A program made the position numbers and the translations under genes. The notes beneath the pieces are model-generated. The model was not told where the DNA came from. It did no database searches and saw only the letters and a list, made by a program, of their open reading frames with translations. A stretch of 64,000 bases of DNA, from positions 25,668,001 to 25,732,000 of the forward strand of contig OU612072.1 in assembly GCA_914767715.1 (NCBI GenBank), in the 5' to 3' direction. The stretch is from Membranipora membranacea (lineage: Eukaryota; Bryozoa; Gymnolaemata; Cheilostomatida; Membraniporidae). This document shows positions 49,600 to 62,449 of this stretch, piece by piece (position 1 is the first letter of the stretch; every line of letters begins with the position of its first letter).

Positions 49600-52500
49600 T
49601 CTAAACAAAAGAAGTTTCTTTTTTATTAAAGATTAAAATATAATATATAACCAAAAATATTTTCTGTTATAGTTTTAATGTAGTTGTAATGAAATTGCAG
49701 AAAACAACTGTCAACCAATTGATAAAAAGCTTGAACGGTGCGGTTCCTTTCTGAAGATCGGGTTCCTTATATCCAGAGCAGGTCCGCTGAATTATTTCGC
49801 AATTTGATATTGAATCATTTTGGAATGTCACAAGAGAAATATTCAAAATTTGATCAAATTGAATTTAATTCCAGCAGATATTGAAGCCTCATATACTACA
49901 TGTGACTTATATACGAAAACTAAGACCTTGTTGCTCTTTACATCACATGACTTGTCTATTGATCATAACAAATTTAATAACGGTGCATGATCGATGCCCC
50001 CAAATCTTTACATATGATCGTCATTTTGACCTCTGCTCATAGTGAAACTTTCTTCAGCATTTATTCTGACACCGATTCATTGGTCATTGGTCATTGGTCA
50101 TTGGTCATATGTCTGAGGGATACAACATAATATCTAACGTTGTGCACTGCATAAAGAAGAGGAGGTTGTTTGATAGAGCAATTGATTTCATCGATAGGCC
50201 TAGCTATCATAACAGAGGTACGGTGTTTGGGTGTCGCCCTGGACTCACAAGACCAACTCAGAGCGATTTGAGCATAAACATCGCAGAGATAACCTCTTCG
50301 TGACAAACCAGTGCACAGTTCAAGTCAAAACAACTTCAAAAATCACAATCCGGACAACTTAACTGTTTGGAACATGTCAATTTTGTGAAGAAACATTTGA
50401 TAATAATGGCGCGTCGACCACCTGTTTTCTGGTGAGTTAAATCTCTTGTCACTTCCTCGGTGGGTTGGTTTATTGTATCACAAACATGAAGTTTGCTACG
50501 AGATTTGGTTGAGTATGACAAAAGATTATGAGAAAGAGTTATGAGTCTGACTAGTGGATTGATTTTAAACAAACTTTTTTCTAAGTAAGGAATGTTTACT
50601 CCTGATTGTTCATGAAATATTAATTATATTGTATGAGCTGCAGTACCAGGTTCTTAGATGCGTTTTGCTAAAAGACGATGTGGGCTAAATTGGGAATTGA
50701 AATCTCATGTTCCGTCATTGTCTGAATAATGAGAAATAAAAATGCCTCAAGGACGAGGCCACCATCAATCTCCAATATTTTCAAGACCTAGTTTGTGACC
50801 CTGGTTAAACCATATTTCTCAGATCTCTCTTATCTCGCAAGTAAATGCTGGTATAAAAAAATGGATTTTTGTGTCATGAAGCATTTAGCAGGTGAAATTT
50901 ACTCTCATACTCTCATAAAAAAGGGACAGACAACTCAGAAATGAGAGAAAATAAAAATTCCTAGGCTATAGCAGGAACAAAAGATATAAAACAGGGATTT
51001 TAGGTATTATGGAGGCATTTATGATTCGTCAAAGTCCCTTTGTTAAGGGGACACTGACAATGCCATGCAAGTTGAAAAACAAAAAAGATTAACAGAAATT
51101 CGACAAAGAGTTCATTTATCTGCATTTACTACAAAAATCCTGGATGAATACATCGTCTGGAAGGCCTCATAGGGAGAGAGGAGCATACAAAGGATCTCAG
51201 CATGCAGATCTAATGTTAGAGACCGAGTTGTTAGAAAATATTTTGTGCGACTGCAGAAAAATGCCTCTTGTGATTGAGTGGATACAACAAACATTGTGTG
51301 AAAAAGCTAACCTGTGTGCGTAGCTGATTTGAATTCTAATTTAAAAATCATCCATGTTTGTATTATCCAAGGATAAACAGTAGTGATCCACCATGATTGA
51401 GGCAGGATTGATCCACCATGTCCGTTTGAGACCTAGGCAAAAGTTTGTCACAGCATCTTTTTCTTTAGCTTTTAAGTTTAATGAGGGCGTCTGGAAATAC
51501 TTTGCATTCTTTCACAGGTCAATAATGAGTACAAGAAAACTAAAGAATTGCCCACTCTTCAAATTTTGAGTTAAAAAAATTCCAACAGGCGATACTGGCT
51601 GACCTTTTGGCTAACAACAAACCAGTTGGCACTGGATATGGTCATTTCTTCATAGAAAAATATCTATCACTAACATTAACATTTACATAATCTCACACAG
51701 AAAACGATCGCATGCAAGAAGACTTACAACACACATGATAATTGAAAACATGTTCCTGTAACAAAATTGGTCAAACTTCTAGTGCCGTTAGGGTTGAATC
51801 TCCTTCATATAATGTGACACCAGAGATACCTACACAAAGATAACGCAACAATTTTTGATTTGCTTTATCATGAAACTTGCTGGCAAGTCAGCTTAGCTCC
51901 GTAAGGCCAGATTTTAGGCATACTTCCAGCTAGCTCGAACAACATATTTTTGCTCTTGGTTGTTCTAAGTGTTCAAAATGTCTCAACCAGAGTCAGAGTC
52001 AAGTTCGATATAAGAAATAAATGGCTGAACTCACTATGTAGATCACTAAAATCAATTTACGAAAAATGAAAAAAATATAGATATCCTTTGATTTGGGAAG
52101 TGGAATTTACAGCTGCCAAAAAGCATGTGGAAGACAGCGTAGAAGGTGCTCGTTTACGCTCCGAATTTACAATTTATGAGGGATGTGCGAAATTTTGGTA
52201 TGATTTTAAACTATGATTATTTAAAACAGAAAATTTGTTGAAAAGTTTGTCTTGCTGACAGGATACTTCTTAGCTGTTTATCTTGAGCAGCACAATAATG
52301 CAAAAAGCACATCGGTGAATTAGCTGAATGTAGAGCCGCTAAACTGCAAGCATTGTGGCTGACAAGGGAAAGGAATTTAGTGGAGAAGAGACTGTTAACA
52401 AAAGAAGAATAAACAAAACCAGGCAAAAACGGTAAGTAAAGTCAAACATATACGGACAGGATCCTCCCTGTATTTTAATAGTAATGCTCTGAATTGCACT

Positions 52501-53580
52501 TTATCTCATTAGACCGGCTTAATCTGGAACGGTTTTTGGTGATGTGGGCAGATGCATTGTGCAGTCCAAACATAATGTTAAGTTTCACAAGGGAAATTTA
52601 ACCTTCCTTATCCCGATGATTCAGCTTTGTAATATGCTGCCGGCTGGTCCTCGTAAACGAGTAAATAATTGGGTTGTGTCAGGAGTTGTCCCTCATTATA
52701 GGTCTCATCCTCTTCCTGTGTGACTTTGTGTGGTCACATTTTTAAATGATCAAGGAAGATAACTCGGAAACACATATCCCCATTGTCTTGGTTTGTTATA
52801 GAGATTTGCTCACATCATTTAATTGTTTGTGTTGTTTTTTACTCTAGTTTCGGTGCTGTTAATTTGCTGATTTGGAAATTGGATCGGCTTGAAGCACCAA
52901 GCAAACCAACCAAATACACCAAGCAGAGTTGAAGTTACGCAGGTGATTTTTCTTCTTGCAAAACATATCGAATCGCATTATGAAACTAGATATACAAGCT
53001 GTTATTTGTTCTCTTCCCCTTTCAGATTTCAATGGGTGGAGTATGTTACACATTATGTTATAATACATATATTTATATATGTATGTATATATCTTATTTT
53101 TATTATTATATTATATTATGCAGATTTTTGGGCCTTGACACTGAGTCGTTAATATTTTCAAATTTCTTTTTAAATGTCTTGATTTCACTTTCTTCTTTTA
53201 CATTTTTCTTGTATTCACATGAATGAGATCATATCAATGTAAAGTTAAAAATCTTTATTGGCATAACTTTCCTTTATCGAGAATGTTTTCAAAATAAGCC
53301 ATCGAGAAAAAGGGGAAAAGCAAAACTCAATCAAGATAAAGAAAACCATATGAAAAAGATATTTATAAAGATATAGCACCTTGTAATCCGACACCGTGAC
53401 CTCAAACATTAAAATAAAGACAGATCGATTCACATCACGCTCAACAAATAATATGAAAGATAACTTTCAAATCAGTTCCGAGGCAGAAAACAATCAATAT
53501 GCGGGTCTGAGCACAACAATAATTGTCAGCTTTAGCTGATTGCTCCTAACAGAAATATCTCACATCTACTACAACATACA
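49600..53580. other. Intergenic, no convincing gene
   Basis: AT-rich sequence with only short open frames, most lacking a true ATG. It holds a (CATTGGT)n heptamer repeat at 50079-50106 (four units). Nothing else was supported. Confidence 0.5.
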
Positions 53581-53587
53581 AACCTAC

Positions 53588-53663
53588 CTTCGGTTTTAGA
53601 ATGTAGTGACTGGTGCAGTACAAGAACTGTGTGATCATAGTAACCATCATACTGGTTTATATA
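53588..53663 (-). promoter_or_regulatory. TATA box and 5' UTR exon related to the 56.0-kb gene
   Basis: Read on the minus strand, TATATAAA (53663-53656) is followed by a segment with ATCACACAGTTC-TGTA---CACCA and a GAAG|GTAGGTTTGT donor. The same layout and wording occur at 56001-56076 on the plus strand. It looks like the promoter and first exon of an inverted paralogue; I did not find its coding exon. Confidence 0.4.
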
Positions 53664-56000
53664 CTAAGTTTTGTATTAGTTCAGTGATTAAGCAGATTAA
53701 TAATCATCAACTGTGAGTGTCAATGTATCATAATGACCTAATATAACTTCCACATAATTGGAATAGTTGGGAGTTATGTTGTAATGGGTCACAAATAGTA
53801 ATAGTTTATCAATAATTGTCATTAAAATGATCATTATAATGACCTAATATTGCTAATGAATTAATTGTAAGATGTTAATAAAGTACTCAGTAATGCAAAA
53901 AAATGGAAGTGGGCTATGGTGATATAGTTTCCTGTGTTTGTTAGGACAGTGTTGAGTGCTCAGATGACTACAATAAGTGCCCATCCTGTATTAAACATCC
54001 TGGTTCCAAATTGATTATTTGGCATTCCTTTTTATAATACTGCTCCCAATCCTCATATGATATCCTGCATTATATTATGATTTTCATTTTACACCAATCA
54101 ATGCAAGAAACAAATAAGACCATGTGTTTGAAAACATCAACAAGACAGCATTGAAGTTTTTCCTATGCCTTGATCATAATGGAAGGAGTTGAGAGGAGAG
54201 CAAAAATTAGTAAAACTTGAACCTTTTTAAGAGAAAGTAAATAATGACATGGGTCAGCCAGATCTTCTGTGACTAGAGCGGCTGCCACTAACACAACTGA
54301 AACTAATTGCTCAATCGCCACATGATGATTATGAAGTAGTGAGGCTAAATATACCCACTGTGTCTGCTGTTCACAACACAACCAGAAATGTTCCATCAGC
54401 TCAACTGTGAGATCACACCCTGGCTCTATCCAAAGTCTGAAGAGGTTAATGTTGAGCAGAGCTATGTTAGCTCTTTCCTTTCTTGAACTTGGCTTTGACA
54501 ATCTCAATTTTGCAGTATCGTGAATTGCATTTCATATTGGAGGTATCTTGAATTCAATATGATTTTAATAAAACTTCTGTATTCTAAAAAAAATCTTATG
54601 GGAACGATGTTCATTTCCCGAATTCTTTAAACATGTTATCCCCTGATATGATCCCCTTGATGACATGCATTTGTTTCGCTTTGTCTGTATTGGTATAGCT
54701 GGGTATCACTTGGTTGGCCCAGAACTAAAATTCATAGATTGATTGTATTTTGCTTGTCATGATATCAATACATAAGCAGTCATATCAAATAGAAAACATC
54801 TGCAAAACAGTATTAATACCTCACAATTAAAAAAAAATTAAGCATTTGAGTCAATAAACAAAACACAGCTTCCCCACTTAGTTCAGCTTATTAAAACCTT
54901 TGGGGTTTAGCGGATGCTGACTGCCCTGTGTTGAAGAACAAGATTTGGTTAACCTAGATTTCCAGTGTTTAGTGTGTTACCTATCTGTGAAGGCAAATGG
55001 GAAATGAATTCATATTTATTGTGGCCAGGGTCGAATGCTACTTTATATTTGGAGGTTAAATTATTGACGCTGAGAACGTCACTGAAAAGTTGACAAATCT
55101 GTGTTGCTAAAAAACCAAAGAATTAATTGTTAAATATTCCTACCTCTTGTCACATAACTCATATTGTCATACTAATTTTAATTTATCAAAATATTGATCG
55201 CACATCGCCACATCCCAAATCAGAGGCGGTGAGGGTAATATATCTGCGTCAAATTCAGTGTAGTCAGTAGGCTGCAGTGGGGTTAGGACCCACGACTATA
55301 ACACATCCAGTCTAAGGGCCTGGGGCTGAGTCACCTCCTAATTCTTCTTCAATTCCTGTATCAGAGGTCATGTTGATGTCCCAATCTTTTTTATGATGCG
55401 ATTTGATGCAACTGGACAGGACAATCAGGCTACAGTTTGAATACCATTGAGTGTTAAGGATCTCCTGAACGAGCACAGGACATAATATAAGTTAATTTCC
55501 ATTTACTTTCCAAGACAAGCTATCTTTCTTTCTTTATATATCTGTTATTTTTACGAACCATTTGATGGTTTGGAATAGAACTAGCACTACTGCCGGTATA
55601 TTTTCTCCATTATGGTACAAAACAATCAAATGATAGTCAGAGTTAGAGTAGTTCTCATTGATGATATTCAAACTTCCATCTCCTGTTAGCGCCCTGCTAT
55701 TGCTTCCACAATGCTATATGATGTGGCTATACTAATAATGTCAATGTAATATACTTCCATTTCTTTTCCATTACTAAGTAATAACAAGTTCTAATTAATT
55801 GGTTATTATTGATGTTATCCGGATAACGATCAGGCGAGAGCATAGGCACATCATAATTTTTATCACTTCTCAAACTAACTAGAGGAAGTTTATTGTTGGA
55901 ATGTATATTCCGAATTTTGAATAATGTTGATGCTGTCTTAGTTACCAAGCCTAGATTTTATGACTAATAAAGGTTTATTAAATCTCTGATCATAACTTAG

Positions 56001-56076
56001 TATATAAATGGGTAAGACATACACAATCATCACACAGTTCATGTATATCACCATTTACTACATACCAAAACTAGAG
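56001..56076 (+). promoter_or_regulatory. TATA box and 5' UTR exon of small secreted-peptide gene
   Basis: TATATAAA at 56001-56008, expected transcription start about 56030, and a GAG|GTAAGT donor ending the UTR exon at 56076. The matching acceptor (TCATTTTTTTAG) ends at 56290, 12 bp before the ATG. Confidence 0.5.
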
Positions 56077-56302
56077 GTAAGTTTGTGTGATGGTGTTATC
56101 ATAAGAAATATTTGATGCCTGCACTTTAGCAAAAGCTATTGAGTAACAAGTGTGTTAGTTTTTTACCACACATATTTTATCTAAGTTATCAAGCCACAAG
56201 TGTGCGCTGTTGTAATTGCAAAACTTTGTACAATCGCACATGCAACTGCTGTTTCGCCTTTGTCAGTTTCAGTTTTTCTCATTTTTTTAGATAAATTCAA
56301 GA

Positions 56303-56698
56303 ATGCAGATCACAATCATTACATCCCTGCTTGTTGCTTTAGTCTCCATCCAAGGTAAGAATAAATCCAACAAAGTCTCAGTTTTCACTAACTCTTCTGG
56401 TTAATAATCTGAGAATGACTCCGTCTTAGAATGGAGATTCAGAATGGCTCAAATTTTAGATATGGAAACTGGAAATTGGTTTCCTATGTGGGCAATGAAA
56501 TTGAGTTGGTGAGGATAACGATGTTGCTACTTATAATCTAGCAGGCGTCCAGAACATATTTGCAAGCTTGAGCAGCTGTGAATAGCTCAGTATCCTCCGC
56601 TTCTTCGTCTTGGCTGACACTTTACTTGAATTTATTTATTTGTAGGAGCTTCAGCAGGCAATATATTCACATCTCTGAGTAAAGTACTGGGAAAATAA
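56303..56698 (+). CDS. Tiny secreted peptide precursor, 34 aa
   Basis: Two coding exons, 56303-56354 and 56646-56698, joined at CAA G|GTAAGA ... TTTGTAG|GA. The precursor begins MQITIITSLLVALVSIQ, a typical signal peptide, and continues GASA. An Ala-x-Ala cleavage after GASA would release GNIFTSLSKVLGK. The Gly-Lys end is a classic substrate for basic-residue trimming and C-terminal amidation, giving an 11-residue amphipathic-looking amide. An upstream TATA box, a UTR intron and a downstream AATAAA (56782) make a full small gene model. It could be a signalling or antimicrobial-type peptide; nothing in the sequence decides this, and such a short frame could be chance. It has no cysteines. Confidence 0.4.
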
Positions 56699-57619
56699 AC
56701 TTATATTCTGGTACACTGCAAACCACAGGGTGCTAGCGGCACTTCAAACATGTAAACTTATGAATTATTATGTTTATCAAAAATAAAAACACCAAAAATT
56801 AAAAATTCATTTTAGTACATGACACTTATCTGTCAATCTGACAAAAAACCGTGAGCAATCGAGATAAGTGATGCTTATTCAATTTAGTGTGGTTAGTTCA
56901 AACGGTGAAGTGAAAATGGTGTAACTTGGATTGAATATTTAATAATGTGCTTATTTAGAGCAATCAATACACCACACGGTGCATATACTCTCTACAATAA
57001 AACCCAACCCTAAATCACATTTCCTATTCAGGCTTTGGCAGTTCAATTCCAAGCGCCAACAGTCATTGTTGGTTTGGTCTGGCACGCTAATCACCCCAGT
57101 CAGGTCCTTGCAGAACGAGACTAAAAATACCGGAGGTCGACTGTGTGGTTGCACACCCATATGAAGTAGAAGTATCCCCCTCTGCCTCTTCGATAAAAAG
57201 AGTATTAGTATTAGAGTATTAGGGTATAGGGCGCATCTTGTGTACTGCTACCATGGGTCTCTGAACTGGTGCTCTAAAGAGGATAACCCTCATCACAATG
57301 AAGATTTACAGGCTTTGGCGGTTGGATTCATCTATGTGAGAAAATAAAGATTTACTAATCAGCAAACTCATACTTCCACTGATTGTCTCCACGGGACATT
57401 ACAGCCAAAATCCAAATGCGGTTATCATTGTAAATGAACCAATCTAACAAATGTGCGGGATGTATCAACCAGAATTTTGGAAATTGTCCCTACCTGTAAT
57501 GTTTAGTTTGGGACCGACACAATCATAAATATCTTCCTGATTTTAATGAATAAGATTCCTTATATCGACCGTATCACTTATAACTGTGTTCTCTTTCTTT
57601 TATATTTTCCGGAAATCAG

Positions 57620-57684
57620 GAGGCCTCTCTACAGCCACAACACTGCACTACGACCTCGGCTTTGATGCAATCCAAATTTCCTGA
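57620..57684 (+). CDS. Possible alternative last exon of the small peptide gene
   Basis: An AG acceptor and the same phase as the 56646 exon would give a 38-aa precursor ending in a different tail (...TTLHYDLGFDAIQIS, stop 57682-57684). No AATAAA is close. This may be an alternative terminal exon or chance. Confidence 0.2.
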
Positions 57685-57699
57685 TAAAACTACGAAAAT

Positions 57700-60190
57700 C
57701 ATTGTGAACACTAAAAATCATTTTAAATACCAATATTTTCTTCTTTTGGGACTTAGCTAACGAATGGCTTTATGTCCCTTTGTGGCCTATTCGTATTTGT
57801 GATTGTGAATCACTGATATATAACAAAGCATGCACTACGATTTTACGATGTGTTGTCTACACTAGATTATTATGAATTGAATTTGGAGTTGTCCCCTCCT
57901 TAATTAATACAAATCAGAGGCTAATCAAGCTGATAAGGAATCACAAAACCAAGCAAACCCAGCCACGAACCATCAATTGTTAAACCACTGCAGCAGTCTT
58001 CCAAAGAGATTTTCAATTTTCAATTTTCAATTGTATGCATCAGTATTTTCAGCATTCAATTGATTCCGAATGCAAAATAATTAATCGCAAAGCAAATTTT
58101 ATCACAATAACTGGGGGGATTTGTAGCTTTAAAATGTGACCCTGCTATTCCTGACTACCCTTTGCAGTGTGGTGGCACCCAAGTAAACCCAGCTGAAGGG
58201 TTTGGTGGGAGGGGGCTATAGGCCTAGAGAGCAACTTATGGCCACAGAAATTAAATTGCCTGGGTTTTGGAGGAGTGGCTAATGGAAGTTCACAAGCAGA
58301 TTACCAAAAGAATAAAACAGTCAATCTAGTCATACAGCATTTAAATGCCTGAGCTGCAATCCTCGGGATTTTTACGTTATGATCTATCTCATCATACAAT
58401 CAAAGGCCTGTTGATTGGATAGAACATGACATAAATATTCCATTTTAAATCCCAACGACAGCACCCTAATCAGCTGTTTGCATTAATGATGTTTTTATCT
58501 GAGGGGGATCAATTAAATTCAGCTTTAGCAGACACAGCTAAATTTTATGGTAAAAAAACTATGTAATTCTTGCTGATTCAGGACAAGAGGAAACCACTGA
58601 TTAGTAGGAATTAATAAGTCTTGAGTAAACTTTTCCTCAGTTCGATTTGTGTTAGTTAAATGACAGATTGCTTGTTGACAAAACCTTTGATTAGTTTCGG
58701 CAAATACAATTGACCGTAAGCGTCTGATCCTTACTAGACGTATAGAGTTGATGATTGACTGTCTATTCATACAGGTACAAAATAGTCAATTTCAATACAC
58801 ACAGCATCTTATATTTCTTATTTACATAATATTAACACAGAGTAAGGATATACCGAAGGGACACTTCAATGATAGCTATAGAGCCTGCGGTTTTTATCCA
58901 GTGAGGAAACATTCAATCTGGATATCTGCCAATTTTGGATGATTATATAAGCTAGAGCAGAGATAATCCTTGCAGACATGCCTACCTTTGATGGGTCATA
59001 ATTCATTCTGTATTTATCCTAAAGACTGATTTTCACATTTTTTGAAATGCCCAACCTTCAAGCTATACACCATATTATTGTCATTTTTCCTAGGATACAT
59101 TAGGCTATGTGTAATACAGGTTATTGAAATGAGTTTTATTCATATAGATTTACATGTGACAATTGATAGACAGCTGATCATCAAAATTAGGAAATGTCGG
59201 TGTATTGACCCAAACTGCATGTAAATCTATATATCAGTTTCACTTAACTCTTTGATGACAAATACCAAATAACTATAGCAGATGTATACCTGCTAATCTC
59301 AGGAAGGAATTAAATCTCTCATTTGTCATCCACTGGTATTATTCACTAAGCTGATAATTGGGTAAACATCAATCAAGTTGTTCACATTGATACTGCAAGA
59401 CACAATATCAGGGCTCTCAGCCATGGAGGATTTTACTCTTGAGTTTTGCTATACCATGTGTTGGGAAGTACCCTTTCAAAGGAGTGAAACGCGCTGTTCA
59501 TAAACAGCTGAGGATATGGATGCTCTGTAAGCCATCCTAACAGGTCCAGTTGCCGAAGACTACAGAGCAATTAAGGGCTGTGCAGATGAATAATATTGTT
59601 TTGTTTTAGATTTAAGATCATCATCATTATCATTGTCAACTGGATCCTGGTTATTGTGTTTCATATATTACAACATCAAGATGTTTCTTTATAATCATAC
59701 AATTAGACCACACTGAGAGGAAATCCCCATCTTATAAGAATATGAGGAGATTTTAGCTCGTAGTTCAAAATACCCTGAGTTGCCCTTGTCAAACCCAAAA
59801 GCCTGAGTAACTCGGGATAAATCTGAGTGGCCGAGAGCCCTGACAATAATTATATGCAGGGTCAAAGAAGGGTATTTATAGAGTTATGTGACCATGGTTT
59901 ATATTTGATTCAGAGAGTGGATAGCTCCGATCGAATATAAATACCTAGTGTAGACAACGCATCATAGTAAAATCCTAGTGTGATATCATTAAGACCTATT
60001 CCCTAGCAACAAGCATGATTAAGAAGTTTTATGACTGAGAATTCGATCATTTTTCTTGACACTTATGTGGACATTTATCAATTTTCTCCAATGCCTACGG
60101 TATAATGAAAGTTTTTTTCTCCATGTAAAGTTCAAGGTGCAAATAACAAGGGCAGTAACCTCTGCGATAGTAAAGATTCAATGCAAATGC
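57700..60190. other. Intergenic, nothing recognised
   Basis: AT-rich sequence with no exon, repeat array or mobile element I can support. Confidence 0.5.
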
Positions 60191-60193
60191 GCA

Positions 60194-60272
60194 ATGGTGG
60201 GCAGGGTGATAATCATATTGATAGCTGCTGTTTTGGTTGACTCATCGTTTGCAACTAGCTTGACAAGGAAAG
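60194..60272 (+). CDS. Signal-peptide exon of an unidentified secreted protein
   Basis: The ATG opens MVGRVIIILIAAVLVDSSFA, a strong signal peptide with a Ser-Phe-Ala cleavage site, then TSLTRK and a GGAAAG|GTAAGT donor in phase 1. No matching downstream exon was certain. Cysteine-bearing frames at 62.7 and 62.97 kb do not fit the phase. Confidence 0.4.
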
Positions 60273-60599
60273 GTAAGTCTACATAGTTGATGTTTGCTGG
60301 CAAAGAGAACCTTGTCAGATATGTCGCAACCTGAATGAGAATTAGACTGATAACCTATTATTTGTCAACACTAATCACACAACACAACACATGGTGTCTC
60401 AACTTTTATCTTTTCGGACGACAAATTGAGGAACAGCGGCATTAACAGAAATTAAACAATCCTGTTGGCTAGTGTTATGTGATCTGTCTTTCAGGTGAGT
60501 GAAGACTATTTGCTTTGGTAAACGGTTGTCATTTTGCTTGCAGACATGACCGGCTATCTCAGTGTTTGCTGTCTAATGATTACATACATGCTGGTCTGG

Positions 60600-62020
60600 T
60601 CAAGCTGGTTTTTTGGAGTATTTTCTTGTTGCTTATGCGGTGCCACCATTTGATCTTGGGATCTTTGGTCTTGCGTTTTGATTGAAGCTGGTTGATGGTG
60701 AAGAGATCTGCATTTGGGCGGCTTTGGAAAATGACTTCCTTGTTACAGTGATTTGAATGCATGGGTTAGAGTTGCAGTGAGGAATAAGGAAAAGAGCATC
60801 GGTGCTAGAACACATCCTTGTTTAACCCCATTTAATACCACTAACGGATCTGAGAGTTTGACTTTCAAGCTTACTTTGGCTTGCGTGTTTTCATGCACGG
60901 CTTTGATGAGGTTGGTGAACTTCTATTAGATTCCTTGAAAGCATTCAAACAGGTTTTCTGACTTCCTTAATTTCTGGTGCTTTGTCCATCCAATCCTAAG
61001 AGGATGCCTGGTTGGTGCTGTTAGTTGTTGCAGGTGTTACTGTGGTCTCTCCGTTCAAGAGATGAATGAAGTGCTCAGTTCATCTGTGCAGCAGGTCTGG
61101 CTACTCTGACAACACATTTTTTCCTTCTTTGTCCAATGATGGTAGAATTGGTAAAGGATGGTTTACTCTCGGACCCGATATCGCACTCATGCTCTGGTAG
61201 GAGCCTTTTGCGTCATCGAAATCAGCCGGTTCCTGTGGGTTGGCCGCTTTGTCTGTCCTTCATTGGTTCTTTAGCTCCCTGCATCGTTGCTGTTGTGCTT
61301 TGTGTGCCTACTTAAATTTGGCAGTGGTAGATTGTGTGGTTTGGTTCATCATTCCTGATCGTGGGTCATTCCTGATCTGTATCATCTCAAGCAGTTCGGT
61401 GTCGTCATAATCAAACCAGTCTTCACGCTTCCTTTGGTTGGGCCAGTTTATCCTTAGATGTTTCATACAGTATGTTCTAAAACATTTCCCACTGCTCTTC
61501 CACTGGTGTGTCAAGCATTTGATCACACTTTTCTAATTTATCAGTTAGTGCTTCTTTCAGCTCTGCCTTTACAGATTGAACTTTCAACTCGTTAACATCC
61601 AGCTTCATTTTCTTAATTGATGTTTTTGAAATTTCTTTGCGAGTGATGAGGTTTACTTTTGAAACTCACATAATGTCATCAGGGCTGCAATTTGAGCCCC
61701 TATTTACCCTGGTGTTTTGGAAATTGTGGATATCTCATTGATAGGTCATTACAAAGTCAATCAGGTGATATTGCTCAGACTTTGGATGCATCGATGAATT
61801 CTTGCGTGCTGGTTGATTGTTGAAGTAGATGTTAGTAATGGCAAGCTGGTGTGCAGAAGACAGGGCACAGGTTGCACTTTAGGCCATATGTGGTTGTCCG
61901 ATCCCAATCCGGCGTAGAAGTCTACTAGCATAATTATTTTGTCTGCATTTGAACTGTTTTTGAGCACCTGGCTGAGCTTGTCATAGAAACCCTGAAATAT
62001 TTCTGGTGGGTTCGTCAATG
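60600..62020 (-). mobile_element. Decayed LINE (endonuclease to reverse transcriptase), minus strand
   Basis: Minus-strand frames, broken by stops and shifts, read in order: an endonuclease piece near 61970-61900 (FYDKLSQVLKNSSNADKIIM, then LVDFYAGLG in place of the usual DFNA motif), the linker near 61526-61308 (EREDWFDYDD), and an RT motif near 60870-60800 (NGVKQGCVLAPMLFS). The altered endonuclease motif and many stops show it is inactive. Confidence 0.75.
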
Positions 62021-62198
62021 TTGGTGCATTGACACTTATGATAGTACAATGCCTTTTGAGCTTCAGTGGTAGTCACAGAGATATTATTCTATCGTTAATG
62101 GCTTTTGGCTCCTCGTCCATCTGGAAGACTATGATGTTTCTGAATGCTATAGTTACAAAAGCTTGCTTTGGTTTTCATACAGCAATTGTTCACCTTGT

Positions 62199-62444
62199 TC
62201 ACCTTTCACCTCCATGTGCTGATCGGATGGCGGGTTTTTGCCTGACTCCTAGTTCCACCAAACTTCTCCACCTTATTCTGTCACTTGTATCACCTCGTTC
62301 TTGATCTAGCCAGCGAAGGTCGACATTGATTGTGTCACTCCAGCGCTGTTTTGCCGTCCACGCCCTCTGCTTCCCTCTACCCTCATCTCGTACACTCTCC
62401 TCACTGCGTTTCATACCCAAGAATTGTCTGACAATTCTGTACAA
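62199..62444 (-). mobile_element. C-terminal fragment of another LINE copy
   Basis: The frame with KQRWSDTINVDLRWL and DRIRWRSLVELG resembles the conserved C-terminal segment of RTE/CR1-like LINE polyproteins. It lies upstream (in minus-strand sense) of the endonuclease piece above, so it belongs to a second insertion or a rearrangement. Confidence 0.5.
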
Positions 62445-62449
62445 TTCTA

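Noticed and set aside
50406-50434. ATG followed by eight codons and a GTGAGT donor, possible first exon
   Set aside because: Too short, with no signal peptide and no matching downstream exon.
54163-54507. 114-codon minus-strand frame, Leu- and Trp-rich
   Set aside because: It starts at TTG, has no splice context or similarity I can name, and stands alone; it could be a decayed exon, but I cannot support it.
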